Shown: positions 1-5,942, counted from the stretch's first letter. The stretch is 6,164 bases of DNA from Boseongicola sp. SB0675_bin_26 (GCA_009843725.1 VYCX01000333.1:1-6164), one strand, 5' to 3'. The notes: generated from the sequence alone by a model not told the origin. Program-made: numbers and translations.

Positions 1-228
1 TCAAGAGGCGTCATCCGGCGGTTCCAAGGTTCGCGGCGTCGGCACGAACCGGGGCCTTTCAAGCGCGGCCAAGGCTTCGGAAACGGAACCTCGCATGCCC
101 ACCAGGTGGTTGAATTGCACGTCGCATCCAGCCACCGGCGCCGGGTAGCTGCGGATTTCGGTCTCGAGCAGCTGCCGTGCGGTCTCAAGCTTCACGGTCG
201 CGGCGACCACGCAGTCCTGATAGGTCAT
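1..228 (-). CDS. Hypothetical protein, 75 aa
   Basis: I do not recognise the family. The reading frame is complete: ATG at 228-226 (minus strand) and a TGA stop at the very edge of the window. A Shine-Dalgarno-like AAGGA (complement of 238-242) lies 9 nt before the ATG, which supports translation and this start. The protein is soluble in appearance, with no signal peptide or membrane segment. It looks mostly helical up to about residue 58 (residues such as KLETARQLLETEI, then SVSEALAALE), and ends in a proline-rich polar tail. It has two cysteines, at positions 6 and 35, the second in the phrase VAGCDVQFNHLV. It is transcribed away from the iron operon that starts at 617 and shares only the intergenic region with it, so no functional link can be claimed. 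Real gene: fairly sure; function: unknown. Confidence 0.7.
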   Translation of the reverse strand: MTYQDCVVAATVKLETARQLLETEIRSYPAPVAGCDVQFNHLVGMRGSVSEALAALERPRFVPTPRTLEPPDDAS

Positions 229-313
229 GGCCCGTCATCCTTCCGGCATCTTCCCGGCCGCATGTATCAACGCGTGCTGACCCAAGTCCAACACGTTCTT
301 GAACGATCGGACC

Positions 314-331
314 GGATTCCGATCGGAATCC
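314..331. repeat. Perfect 18-bp palindrome
   Basis: GGATTCCGATCGGAATCC equals its own reverse complement over all 18 bases. The flanking bases (C313 and A332) do not extend it. The 8-mer CGATCGGA within it also occurs at 304-311, 16 bp to the left. It is not followed by a T run, so it is not a typical terminator. It lies about 86 bp upstream of the leftward gene's start and about 190 bp upstream of the operon promoter, so an operator role is possible but unproven. Confidence 0.5.
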
Positions 332-508
332 AGCACTTTCCTGACCCGGCCTGACGAAATTCCGGTGATGTGGAGCGGCCCACACCGGTCGAGGCAAGTC
401 CGACGCTTGAGCGACTCCGGAAAACGAGAGCCGGACCTGCGAAACAGCGAACTTCGGGCACACGTTTGCCCACGGTCAGGACAACCGCATCGGAAAATTC
501 CCGACTGA

Positions 509-527
509 GTTTGTCGGATTGACAAAC
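509..527. repeat. Inverted repeat overlapping the -35 box
   Basis: Two perfect 7-bp arms, GTTTGTC and GACAAAC, flank a 5-bp spacer (516-520). The right arm overlaps the TTGACA -35 element at 519-524. It may be a second regulator binding site beside the operator at 528-544. The hexamer CTGAGT occurs at 505-510 and again at 528-533, so the two elements share part of their sequence, as tandem binding sites sometimes do. Confidence 0.45.
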
Positions 528-547
528 CTGAGTAAATTACTTAGTTT
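519..547 (+). promoter_or_regulatory. Predicted promoter of the iron operon
   Basis: A full-consensus -35 hexamer TTGACA (519-524) is followed after 17 bp by TAGTTT (542-547), a weak -10 match with T, A and final T conserved. Transcription would start near 554 and leave a leader of about 60 nt before the ATG at 617. It is the only good promoter-like sequence I see ahead of the nine closely packed genes. An excellent -35 with a poor -10 and an operator in the spacer fits a regulated promoter. Confidence 0.55.
528..544. promoter_or_regulatory. Candidate iron-responsive operator
   Basis: CTGAGTAAATTACTTAG is a 17-bp palindrome with a single central base and 7 of 8 pairs matching (only G530/T542 fails). 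It sits between the -35 and -10 boxes and touches the -10, the classic place for a repressor. Its core, TGA-N9-TTA, differs by one base from TGA-N9-TCA, the IRO box bound by RirA in rhizobia. Rhodobacteraceae use a related 'iron-Rhodo box', attributed to an Rrf2-family regulator (IscR type). Assignment to a particular regulator is inference; it does not resemble the Irr ICE motif. Confidence 0.5.
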
Positions 548-603
548 TTGTGAGGACCAAGCCAGCCACCGAATCAGGGGCGAGCCGAGCACTCAGAACC
601 TCG

Positions 604-609
604 AAGGAG
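604..609 (+). promoter_or_regulatory. Strong Shine-Dalgarno site of the 50-aa gene
   Basis: AAGGAG lies 7 nt before the ATG at 617, near-ideal in sequence and spacing. It is the main evidence that the short open frame 617-769 is translated, and it may also drive HemP translation by coupling, since HemP has no good site of its own. Confidence 0.7.
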
Positions 610-616
610 CGGGCTG

Positions 617-769
617 ATGGAGTTCACCTGCGAACGGGCTGAAATCGTCACCAATGACTGGCGCGAAGTTCTGCTGGTCGCGTTCGAAATGGGGCTGCCA
701 AGCCTCTTCAACCTCGAATGCCTGATCGACAAGGCTGAAAGAGGCGCGTGGGGCGGGCTATGGTGGTGA
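617..769 (+). CDS. Small hypothetical protein, 50 aa, first gene of iron operon
   Basis: I do not recognise the family. The frame runs from ATG 617 to TGA 767-769 and is preceded by a near-ideal ribosome binding site at 604-609. The product is acidic in its first half, with a hydrophobic stretch around residues 18-33 (VLLVAFEMGLPSLFNL) that is too interrupted by charge to be a clear membrane segment. Two cysteines lie at positions 5 and 35. The end is unusual: WGGLWW, three tryptophans in the last six residues. Its stop overlaps the start region of hemP (ATG at 760), so the two are probably translationally coupled. Being first in the operon, it could be a small iron-related partner of HemP or merely a leader peptide that delivers ribosomes to hemP; the sequence does not decide. 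Confidence 0.62.
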   Translation: MEFTCERAEIVTNDWREVLLVAFEMGLPSLFNLECLIDKAERGAWGGLWW

Positions 770-936
770 GCGCTGCCCAGATGGCCCAAGTGGCCGTCGT
801 CGCCCCGGAGGACAAGCTGCCGCTGCATGAGGCGACGGATCTCACGAATGGCGGCGTTCTCGCCCGCATAAAGCTTGAGGATCAGCTCTATTTCCTGCGG
901 ATCACCCGCGCAGGGAAGCTGATACTGACGAAATGA
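760..936 (+). CDS. hemP: HemP-family hemin uptake protein
   Basis: The C-terminal half (ARIKLEDQLYFLRITRAG followed by KLILTK) is the signature of the HemP/HmuP family: a short beta-rich domain with a Y-x-LRIT-x-x-GKLILTK ending. The length, 58 aa from ATG 760, is normal for this family. In Bradyrhizobium and Burkholderia, HemP/HmuP proteins are cytoplasmic and are needed for expression of the outer-membrane heme receptor, so this is better regarded as a regulator of heme uptake than as a transporter. Start choice is uncertain: GTG 748, ATG 760 and ATG 781 are all in frame. I prefer 760 because it overlaps the stop of the upstream 50-aa gene (coupling), while 781 has a GGTGAG-like site about 11 nt upstream. 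The last four bases overlap the next gene (ATGA, 933-936). No heme receptor gene is present in this window. Confidence 0.88.
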   Translation: MVVSAAQMAQVAVVAPEDKLPLHEATDLTNGGVLARIKLEDQLYFLRITRAGKLILTK

Positions 937-1400
937 CCAAGGCCGTCCCGCATCGCGGCGGCGCGCCGGTCGGATACGTGGCCGAGCTCGGACCGATCGA
1001 GGCTGGCGCGGTGATCTACCTGCGGCTTTGGTGTGACGGGCCCGACTCGCAGACCCAGGTGCGGAAGGACTTTGCACTGGCCCTTGGCGCCCAATGCGGA
1101 CGCAAGGCCCTGAACTCCTTCGAGACGCTCTGCGATCTGTGCGTTCGGCACGGCCGTCGCCCCCTCATGCGGCATCACGTGGCGTGCAGGTGCCTCGGGG
1201 CCGACGAGTCCTGCTTTGCAAACCTCATCGGCTACGCCAGCGAGGGCGAACAGGAAGACGCCCTGATGATCGCCACCACGATCGTGAATCCCGGCATGGC
1301 TCCCGCCCTGGCTGGGCTGGCCCAGGAGTTCGGCCTCGCTCTCCGACGCATGGCCGTCAGGACCGATCAGCAACCGGAAATTCCAAGGAAACTTCACTGA
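933..1400 (+). CDS. Cys/His-rich hypothetical protein, 155 aa
   Basis: I do not recognise the family. The start ATG overlaps the hemP stop (ATGA), so translation is probably coupled; the only Shine-Dalgarno-like sequence (AGGGAAG, 912-918) is rather far, 14 nt. There is no signal peptide or membrane span, so the protein should be cytoplasmic. It has seven cysteines, at 34, 55, 67, 70, 85, 87 and 94. The central block has a CDLC pair (67-70) with His73, then HH (81-82), CRC (85-87) and Cys94. This spacing suggests a metal, Fe-S or heme site, which is inference. Residues 107-140 look like an ordinary mixed helix/strand segment. It sits between hemP and the imelysin gene in the same run, so a role in iron or heme handling or sensing is plausible by context only. 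Confidence 0.75.
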   Translation: MTKAVPHRGGAPVGYVAELGPIEAGAVIYLRLWCDGPDSQTQVRKDFALALGAQCGRKALNSFETLCDLCVRHGRRPLMRHHVACRCLGADESCFANLIGYASEGEQEDALMIATTIVNPGMAPALAGLAQEFGLALRRMAVRTDQQPEIPRKLH

Positions 1401-1416
1401 GAGAGGACCCTGACCA

Positions 1417-2697
1417 ATGAAAGCCCTAAAGATCCTGACCCTTGCCGCGAGCGCCCTGGCCCTCGGTCCGGGTTCCGCAGCCCTGGCTGGCGGAAGTGCA
1501 AGCAAGGCGGCGGTGCTCGGCACCTATGCCGACATTGCCGAAGCCAAATACGCTGACAGCCTGATCGCGGCCCGGCGGCTGCAGGCCATGGTGGACGCGC
1601 TGCTGGCAAGCCCGTCCGCTGAAGCCTTGGAGGAAGCAAAGGCCGCATGGCTTGCGGCCCGGGTGCCCTACCAGCAAACCGAAGTCTATCGCTTCGGCAA
1701 TGCAATCGTCGATGACTGGGAAGGCAAGGTGAATGCCTGGCCGCTTGACGAAGGGCTGATCGACTATGTGGATGCCTCCTACGGCGGGCCGACGGACGAA
1801 AACGAGGCGGCGGCCCTGAACGTCATCGCCAACACCAGCTTCATGCTTTCCGGCAAGACCGTCGACGCCGCGGCGATCACGCCTGCGCTGCTGGAAGAGA
1901 CGCTGCAAGAGGCCGATGGCGTCGAGGCCAATGTCGCAACCGGATATCATGCGATCGAGTTCCTGCTCTGGGGCCAGGATCTCAACGGGCACGGTTTCGG
2001 AGCGGGCAACCGTCCTTGGACCGACTACGCCATGGGAAGCGCCTGCACCGGCGGGAACTGCGACCGGCGCGGCGAGTACCTCAACGCGGCGACCGATCTG
2101 CTGGTCTCCGATCTTGAATGGATGGTCGCGCAATGGTCCGACGGCGGCGATGCGAGAAGCACGCTGCTCGCCAACGAGGATGCAGGCATCGCCGCCATCC
2201 TGACCGGCATGGGATCGCTCTCCTACGGCGAACAGGCCGGTGAGCGAATGCGGCTTGGCCTCCTGCTGAACGATCCGGAAGAGGAGCACGACTGCTTCTC
2301 GGACAATACGCACAACAGCCACTACTATGACGGCCTGGGCATCCAGAACGTGTACCACGGCGAGTACGTGCGTATCGACGGCACCGTGGTCTCAGGCCCG
2401 TCGCTTGCCGACCTGGTTGCCGAAGCCGACGCCAGCCTCAATGCCGAAATGGCAGGCAAGCTCGCGTCAACGATGATGGCCCTGGGGCGAATCAAGACCG
2501 CAGCCGAGGCGGGCTTCAGTTATGACATGATGCTCGAACGCGGGAACGAGGCGGGCGAGGCGCTCGTGATGGGCGGCGTGAACGGCCTGATCGACCAGAC
2601 CCGCAGCATCGAACGCGTCGTTGCGGCCCTCGGCGTCGAAACCATTGAGTTCGAGGGCTCCGACAGCCTCGACAACCCCGACGCCGTCTTCCAGTGA
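1417..2697 (+). CDS. Imelysin-family periplasmic iron-regulated protein (imelysin 1)
   Basis: A 426-aa imelysin (peptidase M75 superfamily, IrpA type). A Sec signal peptide occupies residues 1-24 (hydrophobic core, ALA cleavage site), so the protein is periplasmic; there is no lipobox. The family hallmark GYHAIEFLLWGQD is at 176-188, with the conserved GxHxxE pair His178 and Glu181. Other family features are YRFGNAIVDDWEGKVNAWPLD (91-111), a probable disulfide pair C210/C215 before a DRRGEYL segment, and HDCFSDNTH (291-299), typical of the longer IrpA/IcmP-like members. Imelysins form all-helical bundles linked to iron uptake; despite the peptidase label, proteolysis and the exact ligand are not settled for the family. 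The start is supported by AGAGGA at 1402-1407, 9 nt before the ATG. The 16-nt gap from the previous gene, and 19 nt to bfd, fit one operon. Confidence 0.95.
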   Translation: MKALKILTLAASALALGPGSAALAGGSASKAAVLGTYADIAEAKYADSLIAARRLQAMVDALLASPSAEALEEAKAAWLAARVPYQQTEVYRFGNAIVDDWEGKVNAWPLDEGLIDYVDASYGGPTDENEAAALNVIANTSFMLSGKTVDAAAITPALLEETLQEADGVEANVATGYHAIEFLLWGQDLNGHGFGAGNRPWTDYAMGSACTGGNCDRRGEYLNAATDLLVSDLEWMVAQWSDGGDARSTLLANEDAGIAAILTGMGSLSYGEQAGERMRLGLLLNDPEEEHDCFSDNTHNSHYYDGLGIQNVYHGEYVRIDGTVVSGPSLADLVAEADASLNAEMAGKLASTMMALGRIKTAAEAGFSYDMMLERGNEAGEALVMGGVNGLIDQTRSIERVVAALGVETIEFEGSDSLDNPDAVFQ

Positions 2698-2716
2698 GCA
2701 ACCAGGGTCCGCTGCA

Positions 2717-3013
2717 GTGATTGTCTGCCATTGCCGGAGCATCACCGATCACGACATCCATGCCGCCATCGACTGGATGCTGGCGGCGGACCCTGAAACC
2801 CTGATTACCCCGGGAAAGGTGCGTCGCGCCTTGGGCAAACCCGCTGACTGCGGCGGTTGCACGACCTTGTTTCTCGGAACCATGCGCAACAGCCCCAACC
2901 TGGAAATACCGATGCACCTCCGCAATCTTCGCGGAGCCACACAGGAAACCCGAACATGCAAGGCGATAGCAAAGTCATCGAATACCTCAACCGTGCGCTC
3001 CGCAGCGAGCTGA
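2717..3013 (+). CDS. bfd: Bacterioferritin-associated ferredoxin
   Basis: A small [2Fe-2S] protein that, in the family, delivers electrons to bacterioferritin so that stored ferric iron is reduced and released in the cytoplasm. The four cluster ligands fit the Bfd pattern: Cys4 and Cys6 (VCHC) and Cys45 and Cys48 (DCGGC). The conserved helix ITDHDIHAAIDWM and the TPGKVRRALGK segment lie between them. The start is GTG 2717, giving MIVCHC at the N terminus as in other Bfd proteins, with a weak AGGG at 2704-2707; the only upstream ATG in frame lies inside the imelysin gene and would add an unrelated tail. The product is 98 aa, longer than the 64-aa E. coli Bfd. Its last 18 or so residues are encoded inside the bfr gene in another frame, a 58-nt overlap that suggests a lost stop codon or a frameshift near the end. 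Confidence 0.93.
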   Translation: MIVCHCRSITDHDIHAAIDWMLAADPETLITPGKVRRALGKPADCGGCTTLFLGTMRNSPNLEIPMHLRNLRGATQETRTCKAIAKSSNTSTVRSAAS

Positions 3014-3441
3014 CAGCGATCAGCCAGTACTGGCTGCACCATAAGCTGCAAGAAGACTGGGGCCTGGGCCACATGGCCAGGAAGAGCCGTCAGGAGAGCA
3101 TCGATGAGATGAACCACGCGGACAAGATCATGGGTCGGATCATCACGCTCAGCGGCCATCCAAACCTGCAGAAGCTTGATCCCCTTCGGATCGGCCAGAA
3201 TCCCCGGGAAACGCTGGAATGCGACCTCGCCGCAGAAGTGGAGGCACAAGCCTTGTACAAGCAGGCGCGCGGACATTGCCGCGAGGTCGGGGACTACGTG
3301 TCGATGGCGATCTTCGAGGAGCTTCTCTCCGACGAGGAAGGCCACATCGATTTCCTGGAGACGCAGCTCGAACTGCATGATCGCGTCGGTGCGGAGAACT
3401 ATGCCAAGCTTAATGCCTCGAAGATGGACGAAGCCGAGTAA
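2956..3441 (+). CDS. bfr: Bacterioferritin
   Basis: A 161-aa cytoplasmic heme-containing ferritin that assembles into a 24-subunit shell, oxidises ferrous iron and stores it as a mineral. All ferroxidase ligands are present at standard numbering: Glu18, Glu51, His54, Glu94, Glu127 and His130, with the conserved Tyr25. Met52, the axial ligand of the heme bound between two subunits, is also present, so this is a complete heme-binding, catalytically competent type. Length equals the usual 155-165 aa. ATG 2956 is chosen because it has AGGAAA at 2943-2948, 7 nt upstream, and gives the family N terminus MQGDSKVIEYLN. It overlaps bfd by 58 nt and the di-heme oxidoreductase gene by about 40 nt, so the three are probably translated together. 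Finding a storage protein in a presumed iron-starvation operon is unusual and may point to iron mobilisation or transient buffering. Confidence 0.97.
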   Translation: MQGDSKVIEYLNRALRSELTAISQYWLHHKLQEDWGLGHMARKSRQESIDEMNHADKIMGRIITLSGHPNLQKLDPLRIGQNPRETLECDLAAEVEAQALYKQARGHCREVGDYVSMAIFEELLSDEEGHIDFLETQLELHDRVGAENYAKLNASKMDEAE

Positions 3442-4942
3442 GCTCTGTCTCTGCGCTGTTCTGGCAGGACCTGCCGCGCTGGCAGGCCCGCTCGACGAAC
3501 CGCACCTGAACGTCGTTCCCAGAACCGTGGACGAGGCGTCCCGCATTTCGGCGGCCACGGCCCTGGCCGAGTCATTTGACGGTCCGCAGCAATTCGAGAG
3601 GAAGCCCGCCGGAGCCGCCACGGTGCGCGTGATCCCGGACGCGAACGCGTTTTCGCAGCCTTCCGGAAACATCACCTTCGAGGACGAACTGAACTTCAGG
3701 GTCGGTGACGGGCTGTTTCGCAAGCTATGGGTGTCTTCGCCGTCATCTACGCGGGCTTCCGACGGCCTCGGACCGCTCTTCAACGCTCGATCCTGTCAAC
3801 GGTGCCATGTCAAGGACGGACGCGGGCATCCACCAAACGGTCCGGACGACAAGGCGATCTCCATGTTCCTGCGAGTCTCGATCCCCGGAACGCGGGACGA
3901 CGGCATCGACGAGATCGAAGACTATCTGGCAACCTTGCCCGAACCTTCCTACGGTACGCAGCTGCAGGACTTCAGCGTCGCGGGGCATCCTGCCGAGTAC
4001 AGCCTGCGGGTCGAGTACGAGGAGATCGAGGTTCCGCTTGCAGGCGGCGAAATTGCGCACCTGAGGAAACCAACCTACGCGGCCGCCAATCTGGGCTATG
4101 GTCCGCTGCATCCCGAGGCAATGCTGAGTCCCCGGGTTGCACCGCAGATGATCGGCCTTGGCCTTCTCGAAGCAATCCCTGCAGCCGACATCCTGGCCTT
4201 GGCAGATCCGGACGATGAAGATGGCGATGGCGTTTCCGGCCGCGCCAACGTCGTCTGGTCGGTGGAGTTCGATCAACCCATGCTGGGCCGGTTTGGCCAC
4301 AAGGCCGGAACGCCGACCGTGCGCCAGCAGGCCGCCGCAGCCTTTTCCGGGGACATCGGAATCTCCAGCCCGCTGTTTCCTGCACCTTGGGGCGAGTGCA
4401 CTGAATTCCAGGCGGATTGCCGGGCTGCGCCGCATGGCGACGCGGACGACCGCGGATTCGAGATAGATGCCGAAGGGCTGGACCTGGTGACCTTCTACAG
4501 CCGCAACCTGGGCGTTCCGGCGCGACGCGACGCAGACGACCCGACCGTGCTGCGTGGCAAGGGGATATTCCATGCCACCGGATGCACGTCCTGTCACCGC
4601 CCCGCCTTCGTGACACACCGGCTGGCCGATCAGCCCGAGCAGAGCTTCCAGCTGATCTGGCCCTACACGGACATGCTCCTCCACGACATGGGGCCTGATC
4701 TTGCGGACAATCGCCCCGAAGCTCGCGCAACCGGCACGGAATGGCGCACCGCCCCGCTCTGGGGCATCGGCCTGACCGAACAGGTCTCCGGCCACACGTA
4801 TTTCCTTCATGACGGGCGGGCCCGCTCTCTGCTGGAAGCCATTCTGTGGCACGGCGGCGAGGCGCAGCCACATCGCGATGCCGTGACGGGCATGACCCCG
4901 GAAGACCGCGAAGCGCTCATCAAGTTCCTGGAGAGTCTCTGA
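3401..4942 (+). CDS. Periplasmic di-heme c-type oxidoreductase (DUF1111/DHOR family)
   Basis: A 513-aa member of the di-heme 'thiol oxidoreductase-like' family (DUF1111), distantly related to MauG and di-heme peroxidases. Two c-type heme sites are visible: CQRCH (132-136) and CTSCH (395-399). Other features are an aspartate-rich segment, DPDDEDGDGVSGRANVVW (269-286), that may bind calcium, and the family C-terminal blocks around GTEWRTAPLWGIG (445-457) and FLHDGRARSLLEAILWHGGEA (468-488). Residues about 11-28 form a Sec signal peptide ending ALA, so the hemes attach in the periplasm. The start is unclear: ATG 3401 (GGAGA 3 nt upstream) and ATG 3413 both precede the signal peptide, and both lie inside bfr. 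A frame continuing upstream to 3176 is only bfr read out of phase. The substrate is unknown in general; beside imelysins, oxidation or reduction of iron or an iron ligand is a reasonable inference. Confidence 0.93.
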   Translation: MPSLMPRRWTKPSKLCLCAVLAGPAALAGPLDEPHLNVVPRTVDEASRISAATALAESFDGPQQFERKPAGAATVRVIPDANAFSQPSGNITFEDELNFRVGDGLFRKLWVSSPSSTRASDGLGPLFNARSCQRCHVKDGRGHPPNGPDDKAISMFLRVSIPGTRDDGIDEIEDYLATLPEPSYGTQLQDFSVAGHPAEYSLRVEYEEIEVPLAGGEIAHLRKPTYAAANLGYGPLHPEAMLSPRVAPQMIGLGLLEAIPAADILALADPDDEDGDGVSGRANVVWSVEFDQPMLGRFGHKAGTPTVRQQAAAAFSGDIGISSPLFPAPWGECTEFQADCRAAPHGDADDRGFEIDAEGLDLVTFYSRNLGVPARRDADDPTVLRGKGIFHATGCTSCHRPAFVTHRLADQPEQSFQLIWPYTDMLLHDMGPDLADNRPEARATGTEWRTAPLWGIGLTEQVSGHTYFLHDGRARSLLEAILWHGGEAQPHRDAVTGMTPEDREALIKFLESL

Positions 4943-4943
4943 C

Positions 4944-5942
4944 ATGCGCATCTGGATTTCCGCAATCGTGATTCATGCATCCGCCCCTGCGCTCGCGGCC
5001 GGCCCGGACCTGCAGGCGATCGTCGAGACGCATGTGCTGCCGGGATACCGGACGCTTGCCGATGAGGCGGACGCCCTTGCATCTGCGGCCTCTTCCGATT
5101 GCCGGCCCGAAAGCCCCGCTCTTCGGGCCGCATATCACGACGCCTTCGATGCGTGGATCGCGGTCAGCCACCTTCGCTTCGGTCCGTCCGAGCACGAGGA
5201 CAGGGCGTTCGCACTGGCCTTCTGGCCTGACCCGCGCGGGTCGACGCCGAAGTCCCTAGCCGCGCTGCTTCGTGATGAAGACCCGATCATAGACTCTCGA
5301 GAGAGTTTCGCGACCGTCTCGGTTGCGGCGCGCGGATTCCACGCCTTGGAGTTTCTTCTCTTCGACGCGCACTACATCCGGATCGAAGGCGCTGCCGCCG
5401 ACTACCGTTGCGCATTGATCCAGGCCGTGTGCCAGGACATCTCCATCAATGCCGCAGCGATCCTGGGCGACTGGCAGAACGGATACGCCGACCTGATCGG
5501 AAATCCGGGCAACGACTCGTACCGATCTCCGGGAGAAGCTGCACGCCAGTTCTTCACGGCGCTTTCCACGGGCCTCGAGTTCACTTCGGGCATTCGTCTC
5601 GGCAGGCCCATGGGCACGTTTGACAGGCCACGCCCCAAGCGCGCCGAGGCCCGGCGGTCCGGCCGTTCGTTGCGGCACGTCATGTTGTCGCTGGAATCCA
5701 CGCAGGGTCTCGCGACGCTCCTCGCAGGAGGAGACGAAGGTCTCGAGAGAGCCTTCGAGACGGCAATCGGTCGGGCGACGGAACTGGACGATCCGGTCTT
5801 CGCCGGGGTTGCCGATCCTCAGGGCCGCCTTCGTTTCGAAGTCCTCAAGCAGGACATCGATGACATCCGTCGGCTTCTTGCGGAAGGTCTCGGTCCCAGC
5901 CTTGGCATCGCGGCAGGCTTCAACGCATTGGATGGCGACTGA
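4944..5942 (+). CDS. Second imelysin-family periplasmic protein (imelysin 2)
   Basis: A 332-aa imelysin domain protein, about 95 residues shorter than imelysin 1. A signal peptide spans residues 1 to about 19 (APALAAG). The hallmark motif is GFHALEFLLFD (131-141) with His133 and Glu136. Upstream lies the family segment LRFGPSEHEDRAFALAFWPD (77-96), followed by RGSTPKSLAALLRDEDP. It lacks the HDCFSDNTH block of imelysin 1 and the matching Cys pair; its cysteines are at 53, 156 and 163. It therefore belongs to the shorter subgroup that normally follows the di-heme oxidoreductase gene. ATG 4944 begins one base after the preceding TGA and has GGAGAG at 4930-4935, 8 nt upstream. The stop overlaps the next start (TGATG). 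Its role is probably iron binding or presentation in the periplasm, in partnership with the di-heme enzyme; this is inferred from conserved gene order. Confidence 0.92.
   Translation: MRIWISAIVIHASAPALAAGPDLQAIVETHVLPGYRTLADEADALASAASSDCRPESPALRAAYHDAFDAWIAVSHLRFGPSEHEDRAFALAFWPDPRGSTPKSLAALLRDEDPIIDSRESFATVSVAARGFHALEFLLFDAHYIRIEGAAADYRCALIQAVCQDISINAAAILGDWQNGYADLIGNPGNDSYRSPGEAARQFFTALSTGLEFTSGIRLGRPMGTFDRPRPKRAEARRSGRSLRHVMLSLESTQGLATLLAGGDEGLERAFETAIGRATELDDPVFAGVADPQGRLRFEVLKQDIDDIRRLLAEGLGPSLGIAAGFNALDGD

Larger units (their letters stand above)
229..616. other. Divergent intergenic region
   Basis: This stretch of about 390 bp separates the leftward 75-aa gene from the rightward iron operon. 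The short open frames within it lack a ribosome binding site and recognisable protein features. It contains a perfect palindrome at 314-331 and a promoter/operator block at 509-547, described separately. From about 548 to 616 it forms the probable 5' leader of the operon. In this leader I see no convincing riboswitch or terminator hairpin, only the ribosome binding site at its end. For the leftward gene, a weak promoter may lie around 265-295 (minus strand TTGGAC, then GATACA after 17 nt), but the match is poor. Confidence 0.6.

Noticed and set aside
299..508. Plus-strand open frame of 69 codons in the intergenic region
   Set aside because: TTG start, no ribosome binding site, low-complexity basic product; spans the perfect palindrome.
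235..525. Minus-strand open frame of 96 codons in the intergenic region
   Set aside because: It begins with TTG, has no ribosome binding site, runs through the promoter region, and its product is Arg/Ser-rich with no recognisable features.
888..1523. Minus-strand open frame opposite the 155-aa gene
   Set aside because: Antisense shadow: the opposite strand has a coupled frame in the operon, and this frame crosses three gene boundaries.
1426..2358. Long minus-strand open frame of 310 codons
   Set aside because: Lies antisense to imelysin 1, whose signal peptide and motifs are clear; long antisense frames are common in GC-rich genes.
3176..3400. Upstream extension of the di-heme oxidoreductase frame
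   Set aside because: This part is bfr read in another frame and would bury the signal peptide inside the protein.
2749..3783. Minus-strand open frame of 344 codons
   Set aside because: Antisense to bfd, bfr and the di-heme gene, all firmly identified.
3743..4951. Minus-strand open frame of 402 codons
   Set aside because: Antisense to the di-heme oxidoreductase gene with its two CxxCH sites; no family features of its own.
5294..5303. 10-bp palindrome CTCTCGAGAG
   Set aside because: Inside imelysin 2 coding sequence, short, and expected by chance; no promoter nearby.
5722..5757. AGGAGGAG and hairpin-like sequence within imelysin 2
   Set aside because: No start codon at suitable spacing opens a plausible frame, and there is no T run; it is explained by Glu/Gly coding in imelysin 2.
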